DNA from: Tenebrio molitor
Taxonomy: Eukaryota > Arthropoda > Insecta > Coleoptera > Tenebrionidae
Direction: 5' to 3'
NCBI RefSeq assembly: GCF_963966145.1
Contig: NC_091046.1
Location: 32,240,001-32,304,000 of the forward strand
Length of the DNA: 64,000 nucleotides
The position numbers and the translations under genes are program-made. The notes below the pieces were generated by a model. That model was not told where the DNA came from. It saw only the letters and a list, made by a program, of their open reading frames with translations, and did no database searches. Below are positions 46,235-57,499 of this stretch, piece by piece; position 1 is the first letter of the stretch; each line of letters opens with the position of its first letter.

Positions 46235-46833
46235 GATTGTCAATAATGCCAGGAGTGTTCAGATTTCATGTAAATACCTATCAAGTTATTACTGAATAAC
46301 GTATTACTGGTTGCATTTAAAATTCGTTGCGGTCGGAAAGTTATGTGAACCAGTCTCTCTTATTAGAAATTTTTTAAAATTGAAAATGTGGTTACATCCT
46401 ACCCATACTGGATTTATGACGAAGTGAGCCGATATTAAAGGAAAATAGATCGATCTAACTTACTCGTACACTAAGTTTGCAATAAATTTTATCTTTATTT
46501 AATAATAATATAAGTAATGATAAATTAATTCGATCTGAATGCTGTGTGTAGTGGGTCAGATTGGTCAGAATAAATATTACAATTATGAACACATTAAGAG
46601 AAGTAGTCGGTATTACCGCAAATGGCAAATGTTAATTTTTGTATATACATATTTTTGTTTATAAATTGTCAAAATATCTGTTATTTAAGTTCTCCAAAAA
46701 ATATATTGAAATAAAATAAAATAAAATAAAATAGATTTTACAGGAACTTAAAAAAAAAATTCTGGCATATGTAGCAAAAATAAGTCACATCTATTTGCGA
46801 TAATGAGAAGAAGATAAAGGGAATGTATGTATG
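46235..46833. repeat. Half of a 48587-type element, then AT-rich spacer
   Basis: 46240-46365 matches, in inverse, pieces at 48587-48665 and 49255-49579 (AATAACGTATTACTGG and CGGAAAGTTATGTGAA). A short AAAAT tandem tract lies at 46705-46733. Confidence 0.5.
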
Positions 46834-47273
46834 CAGGCTGTCCTAGCACTGCCTCCCCAGAAAAAAGGGAGTATTTGGGTAAATGTGATAATCTGAATTT
46901 TAAAGAAAAAAAGTACTATCTCAAGCGATAATCGAGAAAAGACATTTTAAACTAGACCAGTTAGAGTTGAGCACCTTCAAGGTAGGATGACCGCAATTTT
47001 GCGTTCCCGGGATTTCGAAGTAGTCAAAAGTCAAATTTCCAAGTAAACTTTTCGCTTATTGTTGCGATATTAATAATTATTTTTACTGTTCAGCAATCTG
47101 TCCCATCTTTTAATAAAACCTGAGGTCGAGCTTCTGGGATTGGTGAAATTGAAAACTTTATAACTCGGTTATGTGAGCTACAGGAACATTTATTTTAGTC
47201 ATCTTATTTTGGAGTCTCTTTTTCTGTGGGCACATGCCTGTTTTCTATGGGGAGGCAGTTCTGGGACAGGCTG
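46834..47273. mobile_element. MITE, CAGGCTGTCC ends, 440 bp
   Basis: Left CAGGCTGTCCTAGCACTGCC and right near reverse complement; both run on into a CCTCCCC block. The left flanking TA appears as TG. A right end of the same family occurs at about 27881. Confidence 0.75.
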
Positions 47274-48586
47274 TATATGAAAACTGGAATCAAAAAACGA
47301 AGTATATTAACAATAATTATGCTTACCCAAACTGTTTTCGCGTTGAATTTGCTACGAGGGTGGATTTACAATAAATTAGGATGATTTTTGCAATATATTT
47401 ACTTGTTTTCAATTAATTTAAAATTTAACATTAGTTCGTAACAAGAAATCAAGCATGAACGCCGTGTCGATCAGTATAGGGTGGAATAAACATAATAAGT
47501 AAATACATATTATGTAATTAGTAGACATTTAGAAGTTGCAATTAAAAACTGAAAGACGTTACTTTTATAAGTTTTGGAAATATTGGAGGGTGCGTACTAT
47601 TGACGGTGGATTTTAATATTTTGTTTAAAACTTGATAAAACGAGTAGGTACTAGGAACTCATCTGTTTCGAAAAGTCCGATCTGGGCCCAGGGTGACGAG
47701 TCCGTAATTAGAATGATGAAGTGTGTTAACAATCAAGCAGGTCTCGCGATTCCGTCCGAATGTCACATCTGATTCACCATCAGAAGACAGGCGCGAGCGC
47801 GAGCCCTTCGAAATACGGCAAAAGCGTGCGTTGGGCCCTCTGCGTCTGGTGTTCTTGACGGCATTCCCAGTTTGACGCCGCATCTCGCGAGGGTTTGACG
47901 TCGCGTCCTATCGCATCGCAAACAAACAGAGCGTCGTCGTTGCGTCGATTGCACCAGTTCAATGAATGCCACCATCGCGCGGTGGTGATGTGTTGACAAT
48001 GCCATTGTGAGTGTTTGGTTAGGTTTTGTTGTTTACGGAGAAAGGGTGGATTGAGAGTCTTTTTTGTTTCATTGTTGCTATACGCATTATATCCAGGTAT
48101 TGTTGTGATGTTGCCTTTTTTTGTATTGTTGCCCGCTGACATCGGAGAAGGTTAAGAATGATACACGAATTTATCATTTGTGTGACGGTTTATCTTCGCC
48201 AACTTCTTCGGCACCGCGCGCTGATTTATTTCAGAAAAGCTCGCGTCCTTTGCAAGAAACCACCTATCGAGGATTAACGCCGGTTCACTGAACGAAATGT
48301 ACAATTAATTTGACCGATGAGTCGAATCCATCATTACCTAATACATATCCAACAAAAATACATTTTTGGTGAATTGTTTATGGCAACCAAGCTTTACCAT
48401 AGTTTATTTAGTATTGTAGGTATCCATTTGTATCAATGTTGTACCTCACAATTGTGAAATTATTGTGAAACAGGATACGCACAGGTACATAATAAGATTA
48501 ATTCAAATGAAAACAGTTTACTTTGTTCAATTATCTTACATAATGTATGAACGACTTCTGTGTAGTCTTATTTACAGAAAAATATA
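47274..48586. other. Intergenic with a CpG-rich island at about 47660-48000
   Basis: GCGCGAGCGCGAGCCC, GTTTGACGTCGCGTCC and similar stand out from the AT-rich surroundings. No frame on either strand is convincing. It could be a promoter and 5' untranslated exon, or foreign DNA. Confidence 0.35.
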
Positions 48587-48669
48587 CAGACTGATTCACA
48601 TAATTTTCCGACACTAACGAAAGTTAAATGCAGCCAGTAATACGTTATTCAGTGATAACTTGATATGTA

Positions 48670-49252
48670 CAGTCGCGGCCGTTGAAAACTCAGACACTCT
48701 GACAACGTTAAACTTTTGGCTTTGTAAATACAGCGTGATCAACAATGATTGAGTCTGTTGGCAATGAAACAATTGAAAATACTGGTGATTTTTGTCTAGT
48801 AATTGGCACTGACCACGCACTGACTGGATTTTTTAACTTGAGATGACATTAAAAACATTGTTGGTAATGCAGGTTATGTTTATACTATTACAAAAATTAA
48901 CCTTCGTTGGTAAATTTTAAATTTGCCAAATTTCATTGTTACCAACAGACTCAGTCATTCTTGATCATTCCGTAGTATTGAAAGTGACGTTTCTAAAAAT
49001 GTCACTCAAACATTATCCACATTATTTCTCTCGCAATGGCTCCGCTACTCACACCGTCCCTCACTCTATCACATTTTTGCAATTCAGATAATTGCGGCAT
49101 TTCAAAAGTTAGGCGTGATTTTGACCTAATATGTCAAAAACTGACACTGACTTTATAATCCTTGATGAAAATCCTATTTACGCTAATCAAATTTCGAAAT
49201 TTATACAGAGTGTTTAAATTTTCCCTGTCTGAGATTTCAACGGCCGCGACTG
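48670..49252. mobile_element. Middle element of the nest (CAGTCGCGGCCGTTGAAA ends)
   Basis: TA-flanked, ends CAGTCGCGGCCGTTGAAA and reverse complement. Itself carries the MITE at 48731-48972. Confidence 0.8.
48731..48972. mobile_element. Inner MITE of the nest, ATCAACAATGATTGAGTC type
   Basis: 242 bp, TA-flanked; same family as 15861-16082. Confidence 0.75.
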
Positions 49253-49585
49253 TACCTTTATTTACTATGAAATCTGGACACTCCTGGCATTATTGACAAT
49301 CACTTGACAGTTCCTTTTTGTATAATTCTGAAATAATTTTTGTTAATTAAAATGTGCTCCAATGACGAAAAGATGGATATGATATTGATATATGACGAGA
49401 TAGTTTTTCAAATAAAAAGAAATATTGTCACTAGTGCCATTTTAAAATTCTTATAATTCAGACTTTTGTGAGGGATGTCCAAACCATACAAAAGTTTAAA
49501 ATAATTCGTGTTTTTTGGATCAACTTATGAAAAACGTATTAAATTTCGTTAGGGTCGGAAAGTTATGTGAATCAATCCGTATATA

Positions 49586-49918
49586 CAGGGTTAGTCACGA
49601 GAGACTTTTTATGGGAATTTCGTTATATGCCACTGAAACTACAATTTCCAAAGGTTTCTAGCTTCCTAAATTTATAAAAAGCAATACTTAAATCAACGAT
49701 TGCTGGCCCTTATTGTCTGTCATGTTAGTTTTCACATTTATATTAACTTTTGCTCATAACCTCGATAAAGAGAAAGTGTCATGATTAATCTTATTCGCTA
49801 AGCCACTTGGATTGCTAACTTATTTCGAATTAAACAAAATATCAAGTTCTAGGGGTTTCTTGTATTTTGGGTTCCATATAATGAAATTTTCATCGGAAGT
49901 CTCTCGTGAATAACCCTG
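49586..49918. mobile_element. MITE, CAGGGTTAGTCACGAGAG ends, 333 bp
   Basis: TA-flanked; the ends CAGGGTTAGTCACGAGAGAC and TCTCTCGTGAATAACCCTG are near reverse complements. It starts a few bases after the preceding element. Confidence 0.8.
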
Positions 49919-51494
49919 TAAGGTTGTACGTAAAAAATATTCTTTTTATTGAAAACTTTGCTCAACGGGATGTATACAAACAATAATTACAGAGTGCGGA
50001 ATATATGAATACATAAGAAATACGAGTATGTAGTAACAAAAAACATAAAGGTATGTAACATCATTTACGGTTTCAAAAAATTCAGTTTTAAGATCTTAAT
50101 TATGAAGATGTTTTTCACATTTTCAACGGTATATGACTCTCTGTTTCTCAAAAAAGTTTAGAACTGATGTTTACAATAAATGATTATAAATTTCCGTCTC
50201 CTTTGTTTCCCTGCAAATGTCGTCTTTTTAATTTGGTTCTGAATTATAAATGTGTGTATTTTCTCTTATATTTATTGTTTTCCTGCAACCATTGTTTTTA
50301 TCTTTCATCCACATCAACCATGGTGCGTAGAGATTTCACTTTACACATGTTTGTAGATATAAACTGAAATTATTTAAGGTGCCGTACCAAAAGTTACCAC
50401 ATGATAAATGAAGACATTTTTCATTATAGAAATATATCCATGTATTTTGTAGCAGAGCATGCAGACTAGATTGTCACTGCTTAATATCAATGGCTAAATT
50501 AAAATACATAATTATACATATATGCTGAAAATCAGTCGATACGCTATTAACACTAAGATACCACTTCTTTTAATGACGACAAGCTTTCGAACGTAACTTC
50601 GCTATAGTCAACGTAGTAAAAAAAGTTTTAGTTAAAAGATGATACGTGTATGTTTTTGATTAATCTTCCGAACATAGTTTTAATCAGAAGTTGACAATGG
50701 TAATGCAGGTCGAGATTGTTATCACTTATCTTTGCAATTCATTGTAGGGTTACAACGTTGTTAGGAAAATATTTTTAGGATTCGCAAGGCACACAACACA
50801 CAAAGTGACAACACACATGCGTTTTATGTTATGACAGTGAATCTAGGTCAAAAGAATAATCTGAAACGATGAAAACATTACAAACCATTGCGCATTGTTT
50901 AGTGTTATGAGAGTTATTGCATTTTGTTGGTCGTGTAAACCCATAGTTACATACATAATGTGAAATGCAGGCTGATACAGCGGTAACAGTACTGTAAGAA
51001 TTATATGTGCGTATATCTAAAGTCTGAATATTGTGATTGCCACATTTTATTATTTTCTTGGCCCATCAACACTTACAATCCATGTTATGTTATTAGTAAC
51101 TAATAATTTAACAGTCAAATCGATAACGTCGTCGGTGGAATGAATATTCGTAATGGAACTGTAACAGCTGAAAGTGTGGTGCACGCCAATTTTCAATCAT
51201 AACAACAATAATTTATTTACAAAGAATTATTAAAACTTGAAAAATATTAAATCTGAAGCGGATTTGTACTTACTTAATTACAGCTTTCGCAATTACGCAG
51301 CCTTTCTCAGCATATCTAATTAAATGTCATTAATTTCTTTTGGTTTTGATGTTTAAAAGTTTAAATTGTGTTAATACGAGGTACTGAAAGGATTAATTGA
51401 TCTATGTCTTGTTTATATTAACATTTGTGTTATTTCTCGTGTCTTTAACGTTACAAATTTGAAATTTTAGAAAGTGGGTCGACGCATAGAGTGA
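49919..51494. other. Intergenic, no gene or repeat recognised
   Basis: AT-rich. The open frame at 50167-50367 is a hydrophobic low-complexity translation with no domain. Confidence 0.4.
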
Positions 51495-52740
51495 TCTAAC
51501 TTAGACTAATTGTCATGACACATCTTTGCTCCTAGCGTCCTCCAGCCAACCTCACTTCAAAATTTTAAATAACACCCTGGGAAAGTTATTGACATATTAT
51601 TTGAATCTAAAGTTTAATATTTTTTTAAATAATTTTTATCGATTGAACATTTATTTGATTAAACTTAGAACATTTATCACCTAATTGTTAATCCTTTCTT
51701 GTTATTTATTGCTGTTAATCCCACAGTTCAACATTGTTTGGTCATATTTAAATTTGTTTGAGTATTAACTTTATTTTTAACTATCTTAATTATTTTATTT
51801 CATCCTGTGTCAAATTTCAATACTTTACGTCATCAGTTTGAATCCGGGAAAACGCAAAAAACGGCCGGACGCCGGTTAAGTGTTGCTATTGGAAACACAA
51901 AAGTAACAATCGCAATAACAATTATTCAGGTTTAAGAAATGTTTTATTCAAAACTACATCTAAATACAAATTAACAATTTAACTATTTCGGCCACAAAGA
52001 AGATGTACTTACTTTCTCAGACTAAAAACGTTAGTTCACAAATAAAATAATACAACCATTTAAACCAAATCTAAAAAATAGGCCAGCCAGCATAACCTCT
52101 TCCGTAATTTTCTTCACATTATTTTCTGATTTCCATTTACAAAAATGGCTGAATTGTTTTTGATACCTTTCACCAGACTTGCTAGGTATTAAGTCGGCAC
52201 AGGCTTCTGCAGATTTTCTTACAATTTCTGGAGGATTTGCTTTAGAAGTCATTTTGACGCACCAAATTATTTCAACAAAATCAACAAAATAAACAATTGC
52301 CAAACAGCCGTTGCTAATCATGTTCCAAAAATGTGACTAGATTTAGAGCTTTTGTTGAATTATTTTGAAATTCATTTCAATGTTTCTTTCAAAGGAAATT
52401 TGAGGCAGGATGAAATAAAATACATAACGACATTCGTCCGTGAACTCTTTTTACAGTACTCGTTTCGAGTTTCAAGACTCGGCTCCTTCGTCGCCTCGTC
52501 CTTAAACGTCTAACTCGTACTGTAAACTATGAGTTCCCGGACTTATAACGTTAATTACTATTAAAAACTTTTCTGTATAACTTGTGACTTTTGTTATACA
52601 GATATTTTAAAAAAGATTTCATATTTCACAAAAAAAAATCGTTATGAAAAGTGTAGGATGGTATGTATTTAAAATTTTAATGTGAGGGTAGCTGAGGGCG
52701 GCTGGAGGCAAAGCAATGACATGAGAACTATACTAAATTA
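51495..52740. mobile_element. Inverted-repeat element enclosing a tyrosine-recombinase fragment
   Basis: 51500-51575 (with CCAGCCAACCTCACTTC) is matched in inverse at about 52660-52735 (TGTGAGGGTAGCTG, GGCTGGAGG). The inside holds the fragment at 52030-52254 and a GC-richer piece (52430-52550) with CTCGGCTCCTTCGTCGCC. Confidence 0.45.
52030..52254 (-). pseudogene. Crypton/tyrosine-recombinase-like N-terminal fragment
   Basis: The frame begins MTSKANPPEIVRKSAEAC and continues SGERYQKQFSHFCKWKSEN and ITEEVMLAGLFFRF, resembling the SAM-like N-terminal domain (R-Y-x-x-x-F-x-x-W and E-x-V-L-L-A-Y-F pattern) of insect Crypton-type recombinases. It breaks off after about 70 residues; no catalytic R/H/Y region is present. 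Confidence 0.45.
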
Positions 52741-53022
52741 CGTCCTCCTATGGGGTGACTCCATTGACTCAGAAATAAACCCATTTGAACTTTTCGCATG
52801 ATGAAAATATGATGAGGAAAGTAGTTAATTTAATACTATCCAATGATAATAATAATAATAAAAAAAATATGTACCTAATGTGGAACAATATGACTGCAAG
52901 TTCTGTAACAAAGTAGGTACTCACGTTGGATTTATCGTTGGGTTGGTCGAGATTAAAGAAAGGTGGATCTCACACACACACTCAGTTGTTACAATAACTT
53001 TTTTTATTACTTGGCAATTATA

Positions 53023-53440
53023 CAGCGTGTTTCAGGAGTGATAATAAGCCCGGTGGAATTGAAAATGCAACCCACAATACATTTCCAAAATTAACGTGGC
53101 TATTTTAAATATCGTATTGCCTTAAAATAAAACTATGAATCCATGATGGCTTTGCTTCCAATAAAAAATACGATTAAAATATATTCGAACCATTAGAAAA
53201 CAGACATGATCCTGATTTATGGAGAATGTAATAAAAATGCTTCTGCCGTTGCGCGTTTATGCAGACAAACATTTTCCCAAAAACTCTTCGTTTTTTCACA
53301 ATTCATTTAAACGAGCGAATAACGTTTATGTCAAAATTTACGAAACTGCACAGCTAACTATGTTTTACGTTTTTTAAATAAAAAAAACAAAGATTTAGGG
53401 TAACTAAATGTATTGTGGGTTGCATTTTTAATTCCCTAGT
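53023..53440. mobile_element. MITE, GATAATGAGCC family, copy 3, enlarged
   Basis: Starts CAGCGTGTTTCAGGAGTGAT, then TGCAACCCACAATACATTT; the matching right half (TGTATTGTGGGTTGCATTT) is displaced by about 300 bp of other sequence and its terminus is degraded. Confidence 0.6.
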
Positions 53441-53843
53441 ATTGATAAATTAATCTTCATGAATGCCGTGTCACCGACTCTATGGTGGCTCAGAACATAA
53501 TAAAAAGATTTACTCCGTATTTAATTTAGACGAAACCTGTGAAGCAACGATTATCCAAATCGAGAAATAGCGTAGATATTAGCCCATATTGAAACGGTTT
53601 TATTTTGTGGAAACTAGTCTGGCTGCCGCTAGAGGGCTCCAACATCAAGAGGCGGAGGGGCGCCAAAGCGCGCTGTAACTGTAAGTTCATTTGGAGCAAA
53701 AATGCTTTCAAAAGTTATGTAACATGACCAGAATTGGACATGGACTTCACGTACTCTGGTCCAGATCTTTCGATTGAAGTAGGTATCACATATGTATACA
53801 GGGTTGCGATTATGTATGGAACTGGCTAGTTTTTAATGAGTCC

Positions 53844-54008
53844 TATAGTCTATTTTTTCCTGGTAGGCCGTTGCGCGCGCGATTTACAAAATCTTGCAAC
53901 GAAATGCGACCTCCCCATTGGTTACTCTATTCCATATAGGGAGGTCGTATTTCGTTGCAGGATTTTGTAAATGGCGCGCGCAACCGCCTACCAGGAAAAA
54001 TATACTAT
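53844..54008. repeat. Long palindrome, about 70-bp arms
   Basis: Arms contain TTTTTTCCTGGTAGGC, GCGCGCGC and CAACGAAATGCGACCTCCC and their reverse complements, around a 21-nt centre. The right arm sequence recurs at about 55560-55625. Confidence 0.75.
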
Positions 54009-54277
54009 AAGTTTATTTAAAATTTCAGGGTTCCAAAGTCTATTTTTTCCTGGTAGGCGCGTGCGTGAGCATCTCCGAAAGGTAGAATTACATAGCTAAG
54101 ATTTTTAGCAGGATGCAGGAATTGTTAGTATTTTTGGTTGCATATTATCTAGGGGGATCAGTATTTGGGGTTGCACATTAAAACTCATGTTTATGATTTA
54201 ATTTTTGTATAATTTGTAAAATGTAAACAAAAAAGTTTATGAATAAACTCGTGGAAAAATTGATAACAAATATTATA

Positions 54278-54448
54278 CAGGGTGATTTACGAGGAATAAT
54301 GAGCCCGACGGAATAGAAAATGCAACCCACAATACATTGCAACAAAAAGCCGGACATCGAGGCGGTAAATGTCCGGGTTTTTCTCCTGCTGAATTGCGGG
54401 TTGCATTTTCTATTCCGTCGGGCTCATTATTCCTCGTAAATCACCCTG
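54278..54448. mobile_element. Palindromic MITE, AATGAGCC family, copy 4
   Basis: 171 bp, TA-flanked, arms CAGGGTGATTTACGAGGAAT and reverse complement with TGCAACCCACAATAC inside: the best-preserved copy of the family in the window. Confidence 0.85.
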
Positions 54449-54836
54449 TATGTACATTTTTTATTTTTTACACACAGGAGTTTAATTGGGTACAAAACAA
54501 CAATTTAAAAAAAAAAAATAAAACAATCAACACCGCACTTTTCACCTAAAAAAAATTACAGAGACATCGACAAAAATTGACAGTTCACATGAAAGTGGCA
54601 AAAATTTCATAACATGGACATGGCCTGCTTCGACTACAGTCATTTATAATAACCATGTATCTTGCAAGAGAAAAGGTCTCCCTTCTTGGCGTATTTTTTT
54701 TATTTCCCGTAAATATCTTCTTCGCCAGTTATGTCTTCTCTTTCTATTAACAGGCTTCTTCTGTTTCGTTATTTGTGCTATTTGAAATAAAACATAGATT
54801 TCAATGTTTACAGTTAATTGAAAACAATGTATGTAC

Positions 54837-55361
54837 TTACTTGAATTTTAATTCGTGTAAAACATTATAAAGCTTAGAACGACTGATGTTTGGAATTTCT
54901 TCATTGTTTTGCACTTCCCTGTACACAGCATCAATTGTAGGAGTTCTGTTTGCAGAGAAAAATGAATGCACTGTTTTTCGAATGAGATATTTTTGATGTT
55001 CATCCAATTGAATCATACATTTCTTATCAGGTTTCTTCGGTGCCTGTAATTGCCCACACTTCTTTTCTTCCGCCAAGTATCATTCAATGGTTTTAAATCC
55101 ACAACCTTCAACACAAAGTAATTAAGCTGTGATGCAACAACAAAAAACTCAGAAATCAATACCAGTATAATCTGCAGTTTTTTCCATTTGAGCCGTCTTG
55201 GTTAACTCGGCAAAATCCTTGGAGATCCCACGAAATACTTTAACGATCATTTCTTTCTCGGCTTGTGAGAAATTTGCTATAAATATGCATTAATAAAAAA
55301 CTGTTACCTGATGTTAGCATAAATCCAACTTACGCGATTTATTTGGTGATCGAAATTAAGA
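54837..55361 (-). pseudogene. N-terminal transposase exons of the 53799-55675 element
   Basis: Pieces in order: MSTRCLNFDHQIN at 55361; QAEKEMIVKVFRGISKDFAE at about 55265-55200; and 55076-54837 with IQLDEHQKYLIRKTVHSFF and ISRSKLYNVLHELKF, an HTH comparable to RTTLYKILKSMGY of the 7718-10094 element. Likely introns separate them. The catalytic DDE part was not found. Confidence 0.5.
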
Positions 55362-55675
55362 CATCTTGTTGACATATAAAAACTTCTTAACCACTAAGAA
55401 CTGTTTTTTTAATAAATAAACGGACACAACACAAAACACGAAAGGAAAACTAAGACACGATGAAACAAAAATGGCAGCTTGGACCTGATTGACAGTACAG
55501 AAAACTGCAATATTGCACATTTCTCTAGTGTAAGTAGAAAAATAAAGTAACCAATAGGAAAGTCGCATTTCGTTGCAGGATTTTGTAAATGCGCACGCAC
55601 GCGCCTACCAGGAAAAAATAGACTATAGTGTATTTTAGCAGGACGGAGCCGGTTCCATACATAATCGCAACCCTG

Positions 55676-57313
55676 TATATTCGAGTGGGATATTCAAAAT
55701 TATTTTTCACCGACATACGTCAAAGAATTATTTTTCGTCTATGAGAACATAACATTCTTAGTTTTTTGTTTAATGGTTTTCTCTTGTAAAAACGATGAAT
55801 GTCTTGGAGATATTCTAGAGCTCTCCTAGAAGTGGATGTAGCAAGTGGCGTCCCTGCAGGTAACAACCACAAGTCACATCATTACATGGGGTTACGATGT
55901 TTCCAATACTGACTTTGCCACAAGTCATCAAAACCGATATAATAACACATTCATGCAAATGAATATTTTGCGTACATTTTCTTACACAAAAATAAAATAA
56001 AAAGTATGTTTGGACAGTGTCCCATATAATTTTGAAGAGCTCCCGGAGCAAGTATCCAACATGAACTAACGAACATCTGCGAGGGATCTGTCTTATTGTC
56101 TTTGTCTCCTGAACAGTTTGACAGTAACAATAAATATTATTTGGGTAACAGCAGAAGCGTGGTGGATTGCCAGTAATCAAACTGGACTGGGGTTTGGGGG
56201 TTGTCACTGCTTCACATAATTGTCAATTTGCTCGTTATTACTTGGTAGCAATACCCGTAATGACGAAGTTCAGCCTGTTAACTGCCGGGTCAGTGGTAGG
56301 AATGAATAATAATAATAAGGTTTTCATTTAGACATCAAATACAAATTAAGGCAAAGTCTAACGTAACGCTCTTCTACTTAACCCGTCACATCATTCATTA
56401 TAAATTAACAAGTAATCAGGAAAAAAGAAAGAAGAATGAACATGTGTAAAGATCGTTAGTAAAAAACAGGATAATAGTAATAATACAGTCTATTAATAAG
56501 TTTGGATTTTTTATTAACCGACGAAATTCATTCAAGAAATGATACCTACTGCCTAAATAATTCACCTACATTTAATAAAATGTACCTTTATCTTCAAGCG
56601 GTCGAAAATCGCTTGTATCTCTATAGAAACGGTTGAAGTGTGTTTTTTTTTTTGTAACCGGATTTGAAACATCAAATCCTAGAAATTGGAATACCCATAG
56701 GCGGCTCGACTGAGTCAAATGTAAGGTCATTTGAATAATTTCTCACGAATTATTTATCAATAATTACACTGACTATTCAATTCAACTGCCAATGTGTTGA
56801 TTAAGGTATCAAGTATGCCAAAATAATTTATGAAAAATGTTCCCAACTTAAGAAAAAAAGTCACAATAATTTAAAATCACCCGGTACTTTCTCTAGGTAG
56901 AATTTAGTGATTTTTATGTCAACGAATCTCTCGCTGTAAAGCTGTTTACTGAATTAGGTTATTTTTTTCTTAGTTTGAGGTTATAAATAAATTCAGCAGT
57001 ATGTTATGATCATTTTGATAGGGTCCGCATGTCAGGCACTTTAGTGACGGAAATCAAACAGTGTGTCCAATGTTAAAAAAATAAATCATGGCCTCCCATT
57101 ATGCCAAAACAACGTGAACGGTGTTCATTATTGTGTTGGTGTCAGATATTCAGAATTCTTTTATGTTTTATGAAAGGTCGTCTTCTTATTGAATGAATGT
57201 CAATGTAAGAGTATAATATGTACTGATACTAAAGAGTACAGTCCTGTTCCTATAAATCAGGGACAATTTTATTTTTCGAGGGTAATGTGGGCTAAATATT
57301 TAACAATATTTCC
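55676..57313. other. Intergenic; one cysteine-rich minus-strand frame
   Basis: 56207-55815 is open for 130 codons with CCYPNNIYCYCQT and TPCNDVTCGCYLQG. The spacing of cysteines resembles extracellular receptor modules, but I cannot assign it; it may be a decayed exon. The rest to 57313 shows no gene. Confidence 0.3.
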
Positions 57314-57499
57314 ATGGATTTTTTTCTGTCAGAAAAAATAGCAGATTTCATTTATTTGTCAAAGTTGACAAGTGATTATACAAGCGTCTGTAAAAGAACA
57401 GACATCAAGACTCTTATGAAATTGTACGATTCTGTTCTACAGGTTCTATCGTCTATTTTTTTAATCAAAGAACCACGACCTGTTGATTTAGGTTTGTAA
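57314..57499 (+). other. Small coding-looking frame, 61 codons
   Basis: Starts MDFFLSEKIADFIYLSKL, contains KRTDIKTLMKLYDSVL and ends EPRPVDLGL. Amphipathic-helix composition, an ATG and stop, but no domain, intron or neighbour to support it. Confidence 0.25.

Larger units (their letters stand above)
48587..49579. mobile_element. Outer element of a triple nest (CAGACTGATTCACATAA ends)
   Basis: Left CAGACTGATTCACATAATTT and right near reverse complement, TA on both sides. About 410 bp of its own sequence remain around the 583-bp insertion at 48670-49252. Confidence 0.75.
53799..55675 (-). mobile_element. DNA transposon with CAGGGTTGCGATTATG ends
   Basis: TA-flanked, ends CAGGGTTGCGATTATGTATG and its reverse complement. 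The minus strand carries N-terminal transposase exons (about 55361-54837). Inserted in it are the palindrome at 53844-54008, the MITE at 54278-54448 and a repeat (about 54465-54660) shared with 11890-12050. The motif TTTTTTCCTGGTAGGCG recurs near 53855, 54035 and (inverted) 55605. Confidence 0.7.

Noticed and set aside
46705..46733. AAAAT tandem tract as a CRISPR or regulatory array
   Set aside because: Simple microsatellite without spacers; the window is eukaryotic.
56593..56636. Hairpin CTTCAAGCGG...CGGTTGAAG as a structured RNA
   Set aside because: Only short interrupted pairing; nothing conserved to support it.
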